From positions 1 through 36,380 of IMG/VR virus record IMGVR_UViG_3300025141_000327: a stretch of 36,380 nucleotides of DNA. One strand, written 5' to 3'. A program made the translations under genes and the position numbers. Under the pieces are notes generated by a model, which was not told the origin of the DNA, ran no database searches, and saw nothing but the letters and a program-made list of their open reading frames with translations. Below, piece by piece: positions 24,807-30,760 of this stretch; within the stretch, counting starts at the first letter, position 1, and each line of letters begins with the position of its first letter. Source of the DNA: a virus.

Positions 24807-25102
24807 TGTATAAACCTTTACCCGAATCACTCACCATTAAAACGAGTAAAGTCAATGGCTTAGGACTTTTTGCGAAAGAAGAAATTAAACAAGGCGCCAA
24901 CCTAGGCACCTCGCATATTAAAATAGACAAAGATATTTTCCGGACGCCTCTTGGAGGATTCATTAATCATGCGAACGAAGCGAACTGCATTAAGATCGAA
25001 TTACACGACGAACGCTTTACTAAAAAATGGAATTTAATTACTTTAAAAAATATTGAAGAAGGAGAAGAGTTAACGTTGCGTTATACCTTCTACGACGTAT
25101 GA
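24806..25102 (+). CDS. SET-domain protein (putative protein-lysine methyltransferase)
   Basis: A 98-residue minimal SET domain. Visible motifs are NGLGLFAKEEIKQG (residues 17-30, the AdoMet-binding N-terminal strand pair), FINHANEANC with N54, H55 and N60 (the NHxxxPN pseudoknot motif), and EEGEELTLRYTFYD (84-97) with the catalytic-type Tyr93. These are the three diagnostic blocks of SET methyltransferases. It lacks pre-SET zinc modules and is short, so the substrate channel may need a partner. The target could be a viral or host protein. It overlaps neighbours by 1 and 4 bases. Confidence 0.82.
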   Translation: MYKPLPESLTIKTSKVNGLGLFAKEEIKQGANLGTSHIKIDKDIFRTPLGGFINHANEANCIKIELHDERFTKKWNLITLKNIEEGEELTLRYTFYDV

Positions 25103-25797
25103 ACCCAGAACCCAAACCCAGCGTCTTTATGGCGATGCCCTGTTATGACTCGGTCAAAGTCAACAGCATGCTGTCGGTCATCAAGCTAGTCCAGCAACTC
25201 GGGAAGAGTGGCATTGAATCTGGAATTAATACCTACAAATCTCCCTTGATTCATCAAGCCCGAAACTATTTAACCTCTGTCTTTTTAACGACGGAGTATA
25301 CGCATCTCTTGTTCATCGATTCGGATGTGGAGTTTGAACCAGAAGCCGTCCTCAGAATGTTAGTGGCTAAGAAGGATATCATCTGCACCCCGTATCGGAT
25401 TAAAGCCGAAGCTATTACGGAGCAGCTCTATACGGTTTCATTTAAAGATCCAAAAGGCATCCTGATTCTCCCGGGAGGACTGGTTGAAATTGAAGCCGGC
25501 CCCGCGGGCCTGATGTTGATCGATCGCAAGGTCTTCGAAAAAATTATAAAAAATCGTCCGGATTTAAAACTCAAGAACAAGGCAATCTATGCTCCAGGGA
25601 AAAGCCATGAGTTCTATTATAACTTCTTCAGCTTTGACTTTAAAGATGGGTACTCGGTCGGAGAGGATATTGCCTTCTGCCGACTGGCTGCCGCCAATGG
25701 CTTTAAGCTCTTCGCCAATATTCAATCCCCGACGGTGCACCATGGCTCCTATGCCTGGAAAGGCACGTTCGGAGAAAGTCTGAAGAGTATTAAATGA
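25099..25797 (+). CDS. GT-A-type glycosyltransferase (family 2-like)
   Basis: A 232-residue GT-A fold enzyme: an N-terminal nucleotide-binding strand (VFMAMPCYDSV), HQARNYLTSVFL, and the metal-binding DxD in FIDSDVEFEP (about residues 75-84), then GPAGLMLIDRKVF, GEDIAFCRLA as the acceptor-side acidic motif, and VHHGSYAWKG. It would transfer a sugar from an NDP-sugar to an unknown acceptor, perhaps a virion protein, modified DNA or host surface glycan. No signal or TM. It overlaps its neighbours by 4 bases on each side. Composition is richer in GC than in most of the window. Confidence 0.82.
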   Translation: MNPEPKPSVFMAMPCYDSVKVNSMLSVIKLVQQLGKSGIESGINTYKSPLIHQARNYLTSVFLTTEYTHLLFIDSDVEFEPEAVLRMLVAKKDIICTPYRIKAEAITEQLYTVSFKDPKGILILPGGLVEIEAGPAGLMLIDRKVFEKIIKNRPDLKLKNKAIYAPGKSHEFYYNFFSFDFKDGYSVGEDIAFCRLAAANGFKLFANIQSPTVHHGSYAWKGTFGESLKSIK

Positions 25798-26012
25798 TAA
25801 AAAGAATTCACGTTAACATGCACAAGATCCGCTTCAACAAGAAGCACGGAACCAATGATCCTGTCCTGACGGTAAAGACGGGCCGCTCGAACCGCTATGC
25901 TCACAACGTAGAGATACTAGGACCCAGCAAAGTGATCTACCGGCCAGAGAAACCTCTGTCCTGCGGAGCAAGAGTCTGGATTGAAACGGATAGCGCAGTT
26001 AAAATTTTATGA
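25794..26012 (+). CDS. Conserved small beta-rich protein
   Basis: A 72-residue basic, beta-rich protein (IHVNMHKIRFNKKHGTNDPV, KTGRSNRYAHNVEILGPSKV, CGARVWIETDSAV). I recall proteins of this kind as common small neighbours of PD-(D/E)XK exonuclease genes in marine phages; the function is unknown. It overlaps both neighbours by 4 bases (ATGA). Confidence 0.6.
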   Translation: MIKRIHVNMHKIRFNKKHGTNDPVLTVKTGRSNRYAHNVEILGPSKVIYRPEKPLSCGARVWIETDSAVKIL

Positions 26013-26749
26013 AATGGAATAAACGATTCATCTACCCGAAGTCCCAACGATCCCTGATTCAGGGCAAACGGCACTATGACATCTCAAGTACCCAGACTAA
26101 GCTACCGAGTGTGACGACTATTATTTCCGCAACTCAGTCGGACGAGAAGCGACAGAGTCTAGCGGCGTGGAGAGCACGACTCGGGGCTCAGGCTGCAGAC
26201 CGGGTCCGAGACATTGCAGCGCTTCGAGGCACGGCGATGCACACGTTTCTGGAGGCGTATGTTCAGGGCACCGGGCACAAGGACCTGACGTCGGTCGGGA
26301 AAGAAGCGGAACCTATGGCGCAAAAGATTATCGAAGCAGGGCTCGGGGACCTGGAAGAAATATGGGGGAGTGAGGTCACGTTGTATTATCCGGACCTCTA
26401 TGCAGGGGCCACGGATGTTGTAGGAATCTACAACGGGCGTGAAAGTATAATAGACTTCAAACAAACCAACAAGCCCAAAAGAAGGGAATGGATAGAAGAC
26501 TATTTTATCCAATTAGGAGCCTACGCAATGGCCCATAACTACGTCTATAATACCAAGATTCAGTCTGGAATTATTCTAATGTGTTCTAAAGATAAATTTT
26601 TTCAGAAGTTTGAAGTATCGGACAAGGAATTTGTTGGTTATCAGCACGCATTCCTGAAGAAAGTAGAACAATATTATAGGAATTGTAACCAGAACAAAGA
26701 GGATACAAACTACAAAAATGAAGAGATAACCGAGGAAATTAGCCATTAA
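26009..26749 (+). CDS. PD-(D/E)XK exonuclease (Cas4/RecB/MGME1-like)
   Basis: A 246-residue nuclease of the PD-(D/E)XK superfamily, RecB-like branch. Motifs in order: LRGTAMHTFLE with His78 (residues 72-82), E122 in the WGSEVTLYY strand, GATDVV with Asp136, and IIDFKQ with Asp149 and Lys151, then a QLGAYAMA helix (residues 168-175) typical of the RecB-like QhxxY motif. It probably digests DNA ends for recombination or host DNA breakdown. Mid-gene codons are GC-rich (26150-26420) compared with the 3' end. It closes the long operon; a repeat-rich gap follows. Confidence 0.82.
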   Translation: MKWNKRFIYPKSQRSLIQGKRHYDISSTQTKLPSVTTIISATQSDEKRQSLAAWRARLGAQAADRVRDIAALRGTAMHTFLEAYVQGTGHKDLTSVGKEAEPMAQKIIEAGLGDLEEIWGSEVTLYYPDLYAGATDVVGIYNGRESIIDFKQTNKPKRREWIEDYFIQLGAYAMAHNYVYNTKIQSGIILMCSKDKFFQKFEVSDKEFVGYQHAFLKKVEQYYRNCNQNKEDTNYKNEEITEEISH

Positions 26750-26818
26750 TTTGACCTTACCCTCTGTATACCCTTTTTTCAATGAAATAAAAAAATTTTT
26801 TTTATTTTTTTTCAAAAG

Positions 26819-26838
26819 TGGTTACAATGGGTACAAAA
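26819..26838. repeat. Degenerate decamer pair
   Basis: TGGTTACAAT followed by GGGTACAAAA, related to the perfect decamers at 26891-26920. Confidence 0.5.
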
Positions 26839-26853
26839 GCTAGAAGTATTATA

Positions 26854-26867
26854 TACCAACACTTATT
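26854..26867. repeat. 14-bp direct repeat, copy 1
   Basis: TACCAACACTTATT, identical to 26979-26992; a shorter related copy (TACCAACAACTTA) is at 27020-27032. Confidence 0.75.
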
Positions 26868-26890
26868 CGCTCGTTTTTGTATCTTTTGGT

Positions 26891-26920
26891 TGGATACAAT
26901 GGGATACAATTGGATACAAT
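26891..26920. repeat. Three tandem decamers (KGGATACAAT)
   Basis: Three consecutive 10-bp units, TGGATACAAT, GGGATACAAT and TGGATACAAT, differing only at the first base. The period equals one helical turn, so a protein could bind all three on one DNA face. Confidence 0.8.
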
Positions 26921-26978
26921 TTGAAAATAAGCATTGATTACCAAGGCTTATTTAAGCAAAAATACTATTATCGTTATG

Positions 26979-26992
26979 TACCAACACTTATT
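26979..26992. repeat. 14-bp direct repeat, copy 2
   Basis: TACCAACACTTATT, identical to the copy at 26854-26867, 125 bp away; same orientation. Confidence 0.75.
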
Positions 26993-27098
26993 TCACTATA
27001 CCTTTCAAAAAGCTAGCAATACCAACAACTTAAGGGACGCGCGCACATGATTCACTCTTTTTATTTTCCATTTTATAAGGGGGAGGGTATACACTAGT

Positions 27099-27383
27099 AT
27101 GTTCCGGAAGAAATCTAAATACAAACATGTCTCCATCAACAAGAAGAAGTATTACTTCTATAAAATCTCATGGCTGGATATCACCGCAGATGGTGGGCAC
27201 GCGACAGCGGAGGAGTTTGACAAGTTTGAATGTTCTAAGATGGTGACCTTTGCTTATGTGTATAAGAAAACTAAAAAGTTTTTATGGACGTTCGCTAGTT
27301 ACGATCAAAAAGATGAAGCGTATTCTGATAGAAATATATTTCCAATTAAATGTATTACCAAGATGGAGAAGTTAGATGTTTGA
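27099..27383 (+). CDS. Conserved small hypothetical protein
   Basis: A 94-residue alpha/beta protein with aromatic and acidic residues (YYFYKISWLDITADGGHATA, EFDKFECSKMVTFAYVYKK, KFLWTFASYDQKDEAY, NIFPIKCITKMEKLDV). I recall proteins of this kind in marine phages but know no function. The ATG follows a purine-rich GGGGGAGGG tract at a rather long distance. It overlaps the next gene by 8 bases. Confidence 0.65.
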   Translation: MFRKKSKYKHVSINKKKYYFYKISWLDITADGGHATAEEFDKFECSKMVTFAYVYKKTKKFLWTFASYDQKDEAYSDRNIFPIKCITKMEKLDV

Positions 27384-27534
27384 TGAAGCCGAGTTTCCGG
27401 TAGAACTTGACTGGTTAAGTGAAGAAAAGTATAACCTGATGAAGGAGAAACATAATAATATGGCAAAGAAAAAAAAGAAAAAAGCTAAAGCTAAAAAGAA
27501 GAAAATCAAATCTAAAAAGAAAAATAAAAGATAG
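27376..27534 (+). CDS. 52-residue protein with poly-Lys tail
   Basis: An acidic first half (FDEAEFPVELDWLSEEKYNL) and a second half made almost only of Lys with a few Ala, Ile and Ser. The tail resembles histone H1-like C-termini and would bind DNA strongly; a DNA-condensing role is inferred. It overlaps the upstream gene by 8 bases. Its stop directly abuts the stop of the convergent small terminase gene (27534/27535), leaving no room for a terminator. Confidence 0.55.
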   Translation: MFDEAEFPVELDWLSEEKYNLMKEKHNNMAKKKKKKAKAKKKKIKSKKKNKR

Positions 27535-28095
27535 TTAAGATGTGGAATCCGGATCGATTATTTGTGGCGATGATGGTAATTTTTTTACTATTGGCTCTTT
27601 ATTGTCTGACTCTGATTCCTCATTAGAGCTTAAAAGCTTTTTAGCTTCTACTACTTTCTCGTTCTTCTCTTTGATTGTTCGCATCCTTTCATAGAGTTGA
27701 TCGAGATTGAGGTCGTCAATCTTCCCGTGTCTCACAATCTTTTGATCAATATAATATCCAGCTACTTTGCCTCGAGCTATTTCAGTTGTAGCGGCAGCCG
27801 CTAGATTCCTGTTGTCTTTTTTACCTCGGTCCCTAATCTTTCCGAGCTCTTCTAGATGGCCTTCAAAGCTGATGCCGTATTTCTCTCTTACTTCCTCTCT
27901 GAGATTACTGATGTAGGCACAGACTAGTGGAAATCTATTTGGATTAGTCAGTCGTGACCCTTCCTTTGTCCAGTCGCTGTAGCCTGCTATTTTGGCTGCC
28001 TCACCTTTAGAGATAGGGCTTCCTTCGACTCCGTAGACGATGAGTTGGGCAAATTTCATTTGCCTCGGGGTTAGTTCTTTTTGTGGTCCTGGCAT
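27535..28095 (-). CDS. terS: Terminase small subunit
   Basis: A 186-residue DNA-packaging recognition subunit. The N-terminal helix-turn-helix region shows the terminase small-subunit pattern: LTPRQMKFAQLIVYG, then KGEAAKIAGYS (residues 9-40), with a helical oligomerisation part following (EVREKYGISFEGHLEELGKI, AAAATTEIARGKVAGYY) and a Ser/Pro/Asp-rich tail for binding the large subunit. It lies on the minus strand, more than 6 kb from the plus-strand large subunit, whereas in most phages the two are adjacent. It shares a 39-bp spacer with the divergent gene at 28135. Confidence 0.82.
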   Translation of the reverse strand: MPGPQKELTPRQMKFAQLIVYGVEGSPISKGEAAKIAGYSDWTKEGSRLTNPNRFPLVCAYISNLREEVREKYGISFEGHLEELGKIRDRGKKDNRNLAAAATTEIARGKVAGYYIDQKIVRHGKIDDLNLDQLYERMRTIKEKNEKVVEAKKLLSSNEESESDNKEPIVKKLPSSPQIIDPDSTS

Positions 28096-28096
28096 A

Positions 28097-28125
28097 TTGC
28101 CATTCTATACAAAATCCTTTATAAG
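28097..28125 (+). promoter_or_regulatory. Sigma70-like promoter, possibly leaderless
   Basis: TTGCCA, a 17-nt spacer and TATAAG, ending 9 nt before the ATG at 28135 with no Shine-Dalgarno site between. It fills almost all of the spacer to the divergent terS gene. Confidence 0.5.
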
Positions 28126-28134
28126 TGCAATACG

Positions 28135-28368
28135 ATGATTAACGGAAAGGATTTTAGACAGATCATAGATAAGTTTTTAGTTTCTCCCTCTGTGCAGTAC
28201 GCTAGAGTTCAGGTTGAGCTACCGAAGGGGTATCCACAAAAATTTTTGGATATTACAGAAATTAGCTTGCTTGAAAACAGAATTTTAGGTAGTAACGAGA
28301 CACATCGATTGGTTTTTAAATGTACTGAGCCAAGACATGTAATGGGTAAAATAGTTAAGAAATTATAA
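28135..28368 (+). CDS. Small hypothetical protein
   Basis: A 77-residue mixed alpha/beta protein (MINGKDFRQIIDKFLVSPSV, then ITEISLLENRILG, HRLVFKCTEPRHVMGKIV). No family recognised. I take the ATG at 28135, close after the promoter -10 box; the open frame extends upstream to 28081, but that part overlaps terS. It is followed after 12 bases by the nuclease gene. Confidence 0.6.
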   Translation: MINGKDFRQIIDKFLVSPSVQYARVQVELPKGYPQKFLDITEISLLENRILGSNETHRLVFKCTEPRHVMGKIVKKL

Positions 28369-28380
28369 AGTCCTCTCGGC

Positions 28381-28773
28381 ATGGTTAAACCCGTCATTAC
28401 TGAACGACAACTTTGGAAGAAATTAAAAAATGAAACTACCTCAATATCATGGACCAGACTGGAAAACTGGGCTTTATTTGGCACTCCTGATTTATTGGGC
28501 TACGCTTCTAGCGGGACCTTTTTTACTTTAGAATTAAAATCGACTGGCAAGAAAAATGCCTATTTTGTGAGGTTCTCTCCTCACCAAATATCCTTTCACA
28601 TTAAGCACAAAAAAAATACTTATGTGCTTGTAGCCTGTACCCAGGAGCTTGGGCTCTTCAGACTCTATCCGGGTTCCCGGATCCTGGAGCTTGTTGACTT
28701 GGGGATGAAACGGGCGGGCCCACCCTTAGCTTGTGGCCTGGCGCCCTGCGCCCGGGTGCTTGAGAGCTTGTAA
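28381..28773 (+). CDS. VRR-NUC/resolvase-like PD-(D/E)XK nuclease with repeat-derived tail
   Basis: A 130-residue nuclease. Motifs: E28 in TRLENWALFG, TPDLLGY with Asp37, FFTLELKST with Glu51 and Lys53, and RFSPHQISFH with Gln69, the order seen in VRR-NUC and Holliday-junction-resolvase-like enzymes of phages. The fold should be complete by about residue 100. The last 30 residues (from PGSRI) are encoded by GC-rich GCTTG/GGGCGGGCCCACCC repeat DNA and look like an accidental extension. No clear ribosome site precedes the ATG. It probably acts in recombination or branch cutting before packaging. Confidence 0.7.
   Translation: MVKPVITERQLWKKLKNETTSISWTRLENWALFGTPDLLGYASSGTFFTLELKSTGKKNAYFVRFSPHQISFHIKHKKNTYVLVACTQELGLFRLYPGSRILELVDLGMKRAGPPLACGLAPCARVLESL
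28712..28725. repeat. GGGNGGGCCCACCC repeat, copy 1
   Basis: GGGCGGGCCCACCC inside the 3' end of the nuclease gene, followed by five GCTTG words up to 28775 and a GC-rich hairpin-prone stretch. Confidence 0.75.
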
Positions 28774-28850
28774 GCTTGTCGCCTTCCCCCCACCCATCCG
28801 GCGGGGCATTTTCTTTGTTTATTTTTTTGATTAGCTTTTTTAGAATCATT

Positions 28851-29459
28851 CTAGTGGATAGGATATTGAACCTCTTTAACATCTTTTGACCAGCATGCGC
28901 GGCAGCTGCCGCACTTATTGCCTTGAAAAGACGCCGGGCACATGTGCCCGGGCCTGGCTCCATGAGTTACCACGGTGGACCAGTGCGTCCAGGCGTTGCC
29001 GGGCTTCGTATCATTTTTCGCGTTGCTTAATCTTATTATTAAATTTTTTGGAATGCTTGAACCCTGAAGTGGTAAGTATTGTCTCTCTTGTGTTGGCAGC
29101 CAGTGCATGGTCCCTGGTGTGAGCTTGCACACTTCCATGATGTTCTTAAGGTGCCAGGCGCCCTGAAGGTCGCCGCTGTCGTGCCATCTAAAAAAATTTT
29201 TTCCTTTAATTAATACAGCCATGGCCGGGATCCATTGCGGATGTGTTAACGATTCCAGGCGCCGGGTCAAGGCGTCCTTCACATTGGGGAAATTGTATCG
29301 ACCTTTAAAAGCATAGCAGCCATAGCACGGGGTGCCCGGGATCTCGCGCAGCTTCGCGCCCGTCTGGCATGCGCTGGCCGGCAGGTTATAAGAGCCCTCA
29401 GGCATTTTGCCTGGCGCGCTCAGTCCTCCAGTGATCTCTATGGCTTCCTTCTTAAGCAT
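28851..29459 (-). CDS. Gene-88-like Cys-rich phage protein
   Basis: A 202-residue protein matching the phage Gene 88 (GP88) pattern: LPASACQTGAKL near the N-terminus, TPCYGCYAFKGRY, FFRWHDSGDLQG, and a C-terminal Cys cluster CPASFQ-GNKCGSCRACW. The Cys arrangement suggests iron-sulfur or zinc binding; the biochemical role of the family is unknown to me. I take ATG 29459 (GAGG nine bases upstream); ATG 29474 is also in frame. The gene contains GC-rich palindromic stretches unlike most coding DNA here, e.g. the perfect 18-bp palindrome at 28934-28951. It overlaps the upstream gene by 8 bases. Confidence 0.65.
   Translation of the reverse strand: MLKKEAIEITGGLSAPGKMPEGSYNLPASACQTGAKLREIPGTPCYGCYAFKGRYNFPNVKDALTRRLESLTHPQWIPAMAVLIKGKNFFRWHDSGDLQGAWHLKNIMEVCKLTPGTMHWLPTQERQYLPLQGSSIPKNLIIRLSNAKNDTKPGNAWTHWSTVVTHGARPGHMCPASFQGNKCGSCRACWSKDVKEVQYPIH
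28934..28951. repeat. Perfect 18-bp GC-rich palindrome within the Gene-88-like gene
   Basis: CCGGGCACATGTGCCCGG reads the same on both strands and encodes PGHMCP in the Cys-rich C-terminus. Confidence 0.7.
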
Positions 29460-29658
29460 CCCAATCGACCTCATCTTTGGTGCCTGGTTTAATAGGCCAG
29501 ATCCCCCAACTAGTCATTGAGTCCATTTCGATTTTAAAATCTTTATGCAACTTGAGCAGCGCTTCGTGCTCGTCTTCTGCTTCAACAGAGCGCCCGTCCA
29601 GATATTCACCATCTTCACGGAGGCCGTCGAAGTCTACTACTATTCTATATTTTGGCAT
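29452..29658 (-). CDS. Small acidic hypothetical protein
   Basis: A 68-residue protein with a beta-strand start (MPKYRIVVDFDG), an acidic helix (SVEAEDEHEALLKLHKDFKI) and a Trp-containing C-terminus (SWGIWPIKPG). An AGAAAGGAAT site precedes the ATG, and a TTGACA with nearby TATAAAAT lies upstream at nonstandard spacing. No family recognised, though the strand-helix layout resembles other small phage proteins. Coding composition is AT-rich in contrast to the flanking repeats. Confidence 0.6.
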   Translation of the reverse strand: MPKYRIVVDFDGLREDGEYLDGRSVEAEDEHEALLKLHKDFKIEMDSMTSWGIWPIKPGTKDEVDWDA

Positions 29659-29676
29659 TTTTATTCCTTTCTGTTT

Positions 29677-29931
29677 TTATTTTATACTATCGATTTGTGT
29701 CAAGATTGTGTCCCGGGGTATAAAGCTTGCAGCTTGGGCCCTTGGCCCGTTCCGGGGTCCACGCTTGCGCGTTGCCGGAATTCTCAAGCTTGGGGGCTGG
29801 AGCTTTTGCCCATTGATCCTGATCCGGGGGCCAAACTTGGTCCAGGCGTTGCTCATAATCTTGAGCTCTGCCGCAATGGTCAACAGCTGGGCGCTTGAAG
29901 CGCCTTTAATCTCTATTGTAAATTTTTTCAT
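29677..29931 (-). CDS. Small phage protein with repeat-derived C-terminal extension
   Basis: An 84-residue protein. Residues 1-46 (MKKFTIEIKGASSAQLLTIA, ELKIMSNAWTKFGPRIRING) look like a real small domain. After residue 47 the frame runs into GC-rich GCTTG-type repeats and the tail (Pro/Arg-rich, PATRKRGPRNGPRAQ) appears to be their translation. I place the start at 29931; immediately upstream lies a GGGAGGGCCCACCC repeat, which on the transcript forms the 5' leader. Confidence 0.6.
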   Translation of the reverse strand: MKKFTIEIKGASSAQLLTIAAELKIMSNAWTKFGPRIRINGQKLQPPSLRIPATRKRGPRNGPRAQAASFIPRDTILTQIDSIK

Positions 29932-30067
29932 TATGGGAGGGCCCACCCGCTTGAGGGCTTGAAGCCTTATTCTTTTGTTTTATTTCTTTGAAAAATTTTT
30001 CGCAGCTGCGCACGTACGCCGGGCTCAGGTCCCGGCGGTCGTGTATAAAGTAATTTAATAAATTGTT
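29906..30067 (-). pseudogene. Possible decayed or non-ATG small gene
   Basis: After the stop at 30078 a frame reads NNLLNYFIHDRRDLSPAYVR then SCEKFFKEIKQKNK, with protein-like composition, and runs into the GGGAGGGCCCACCC repeat. It has no ATG or GTG start between 30078 and the plausible domain start. A GC-rich 7-bp hairpin (CGCCGGG/CCCGGCG, 30013-30033) lies inside. It may be a small gene that lost its start, or one using a rare start codon. Low certainty. Confidence 0.3.
29935..29948. repeat. GGGNGGGCCCACCC repeat, copy 2
   Basis: GGGAGGGCCCACCC directly upstream of the ATG at 29931 (minus), followed by CGCTTGAGGGCTTGAAGCC. Confidence 0.75.
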
Positions 30068-30077
30068 ATGTTTAGAT

Positions 30078-30356
30078 CTAATCAAGCAGCACCATATATT
30101 GTTTTGGAAAATGGCGTTTGAACCAGTCCAGGCCCAGGCGCATTGTAGTGTATTCTTCAAAGCGTTCCGCTCCAATAATGGTATCATAAACACTGGCCGC
30201 ATATCCCGGCAACGTGCACTCTTCACCGCCAAATCTATTTTTAATTTTTACTTCCTTCTCTGTATAGATGGCGCAATTAAATGGCACGCTTACTTTTTGG
30301 CCGTTCCAGTCAATTGTTTTGGGCTCTAATTTTTCGCCCCACTTATTTTTTTTCAT
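30078..30356 (-). CDS. Conserved small phage protein
   Basis: A 92-residue protein: MKKNKWGEKLEPKTIDWNGQ, then SVPFNCAIYTEKEVKIKNRF, GGEECTLPGYAASVYDTI, GLDWFKRHFPKQYMVLLD. The pattern recurs in marine phages as I recall it; function unknown. It starts inside the end of the upstream gene (14-base overlap), so it is translated from the same message as 30343-30492. Confidence 0.65.
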   Translation of the reverse strand: MKKNKWGEKLEPKTIDWNGQKVSVPFNCAIYTEKEVKIKNRFGGEECTLPGYAASVYDTIIGAERFEEYTTMRLGLDWFKRHFPKQYMVLLD

Positions 30357-30492
30357 TTTTATCTCTTTCCTTTAGTTCCTCTTCTATTTTATTGATTGTG
30401 CTTTGGAGGTTGTTACTCTCCCTAAGCAGCGCAATTAATTGACCACGTAAATAAGCGTCATCCAATGCGTCTTTCATAAATGTATCTTTCAT
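30343..30492 (-). CDS. 49-residue helical peptide
   Basis: A short, wholly helical product (MKDTFMKDALDDAYLRGQLI, LLRESNNLQSTINKIEEELK) with coiled-coil character. Its ATG lies 7 nt after the TAGGAT -10 box of its own promoter, so the message is predicted to be leaderless; no ribosome-binding site is present. The ATTTAAATT upstream repeats nearly exactly at 30910-30918 before another gene. Overlaps the next gene by 14 bases. Confidence 0.6.
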   Translation of the reverse strand: MKDTFMKDALDDAYLRGQLIALLRESNNLQSTINKIEEELKERDKNEKK

Positions 30493-30499
30493 AATTTAA

Positions 30500-30528
30500 A
30501 TCCTATCAAATCCCATAACCATTGTCAA
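30500..30528 (-). promoter_or_regulatory. Leaderless-type promoter
   Basis: Minus strand: TTGACA (30523-30528), 17-nt spacer, TAGGAT (30500-30505), then 7 nt and ATG at 30492. The -35 box overlaps the end of a 24-bp inverted-repeat arm, so structure or protein binding there could control it. Confidence 0.7.
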
Positions 30529-30611
30529 GTTTAAACCCTGATCTCTGGACGTTGATCAACTTATTACTTAGGTTATTAACATACCGACCAGAGATCAGGG
30601 TTTAAACTTGA
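30525..30611. repeat. Perfect 24-bp inverted repeat with 39-nt loop
   Basis: Arms 30525-30548 and 30588-30611 are exact reverse complements (outer end TCAAGTTTAAACC). The loop holds a 10-bp palindrome GTTGATCAAC (30551-30560). One arm overlaps a promoter -35 box and the other overlaps the stop codon of 30602-30760. No T-run follows, so it is not a normal terminator; it could be a protein-binding site, a recombination site or the remnant of a short mobile element. Confidence 0.85.
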
Positions 30612-30760
30612 ACCCGGGTTACTATAAAATATTTACCCTTTGGCTTTAATTCTTTTAAAGCTTGCAGTTTTCTTTCCGCCGCTTGTAAGGTCGGAAATTC
30701 TTCGTTGGCCATGGTTTCTGTGTAAAAATGGTCGTGTGTGTTTTCTAGTATAAAGTACAT
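30602..30760 (-). CDS. 52-residue hypothetical protein
   Basis: A small alpha/beta protein: MYFILENTHDHFYTETMANE, then a helix (LQAAERKLQALKELKPKGK) and a strand (YFIVTRVQV). An AAAGGAAA site precedes the ATG, which lies 16 bases inside the upstream gene. Its last two codons and stop lie in the inverted-repeat arm. No family recognised. Confidence 0.58.
   Translation of the reverse strand: MYFILENTHDHFYTETMANEEFPTLQAAERKLQALKELKPKGKYFIVTRVQV

Larger units (their letters stand above)
26750..27098. other. 349-bp AT-rich intergenic gap with iteron-like repeats
   Basis: No gene is seen. It contains a poly-A/T tract (26787-26815), two blocks of decamers related to GGATACAAT, three copies of a TACCAACACTTATT-type repeat, and GGGGGAGGG before the next ATG at 27099. 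Short direct repeats beside an AT-rich tract are what replication origins and replicator control regions look like; origin function is inference only. Confidence 0.55.

Noticed and set aside
28658-28963. 101-residue minus-strand frame
   Set aside because: It runs across the end of the nuclease gene and the GC repeats and overlaps the Gene-88-like gene; composition is repeat-derived Pro/Gly/Ala.
30525-30611. Protelomerase (telomere-resolution) site or attachment site for the 24-bp inverted repeat
   Set aside because: The centre is a 39-nt asymmetric loop rather than a continuous palindrome, and no protelomerase or integrase gene is visible.
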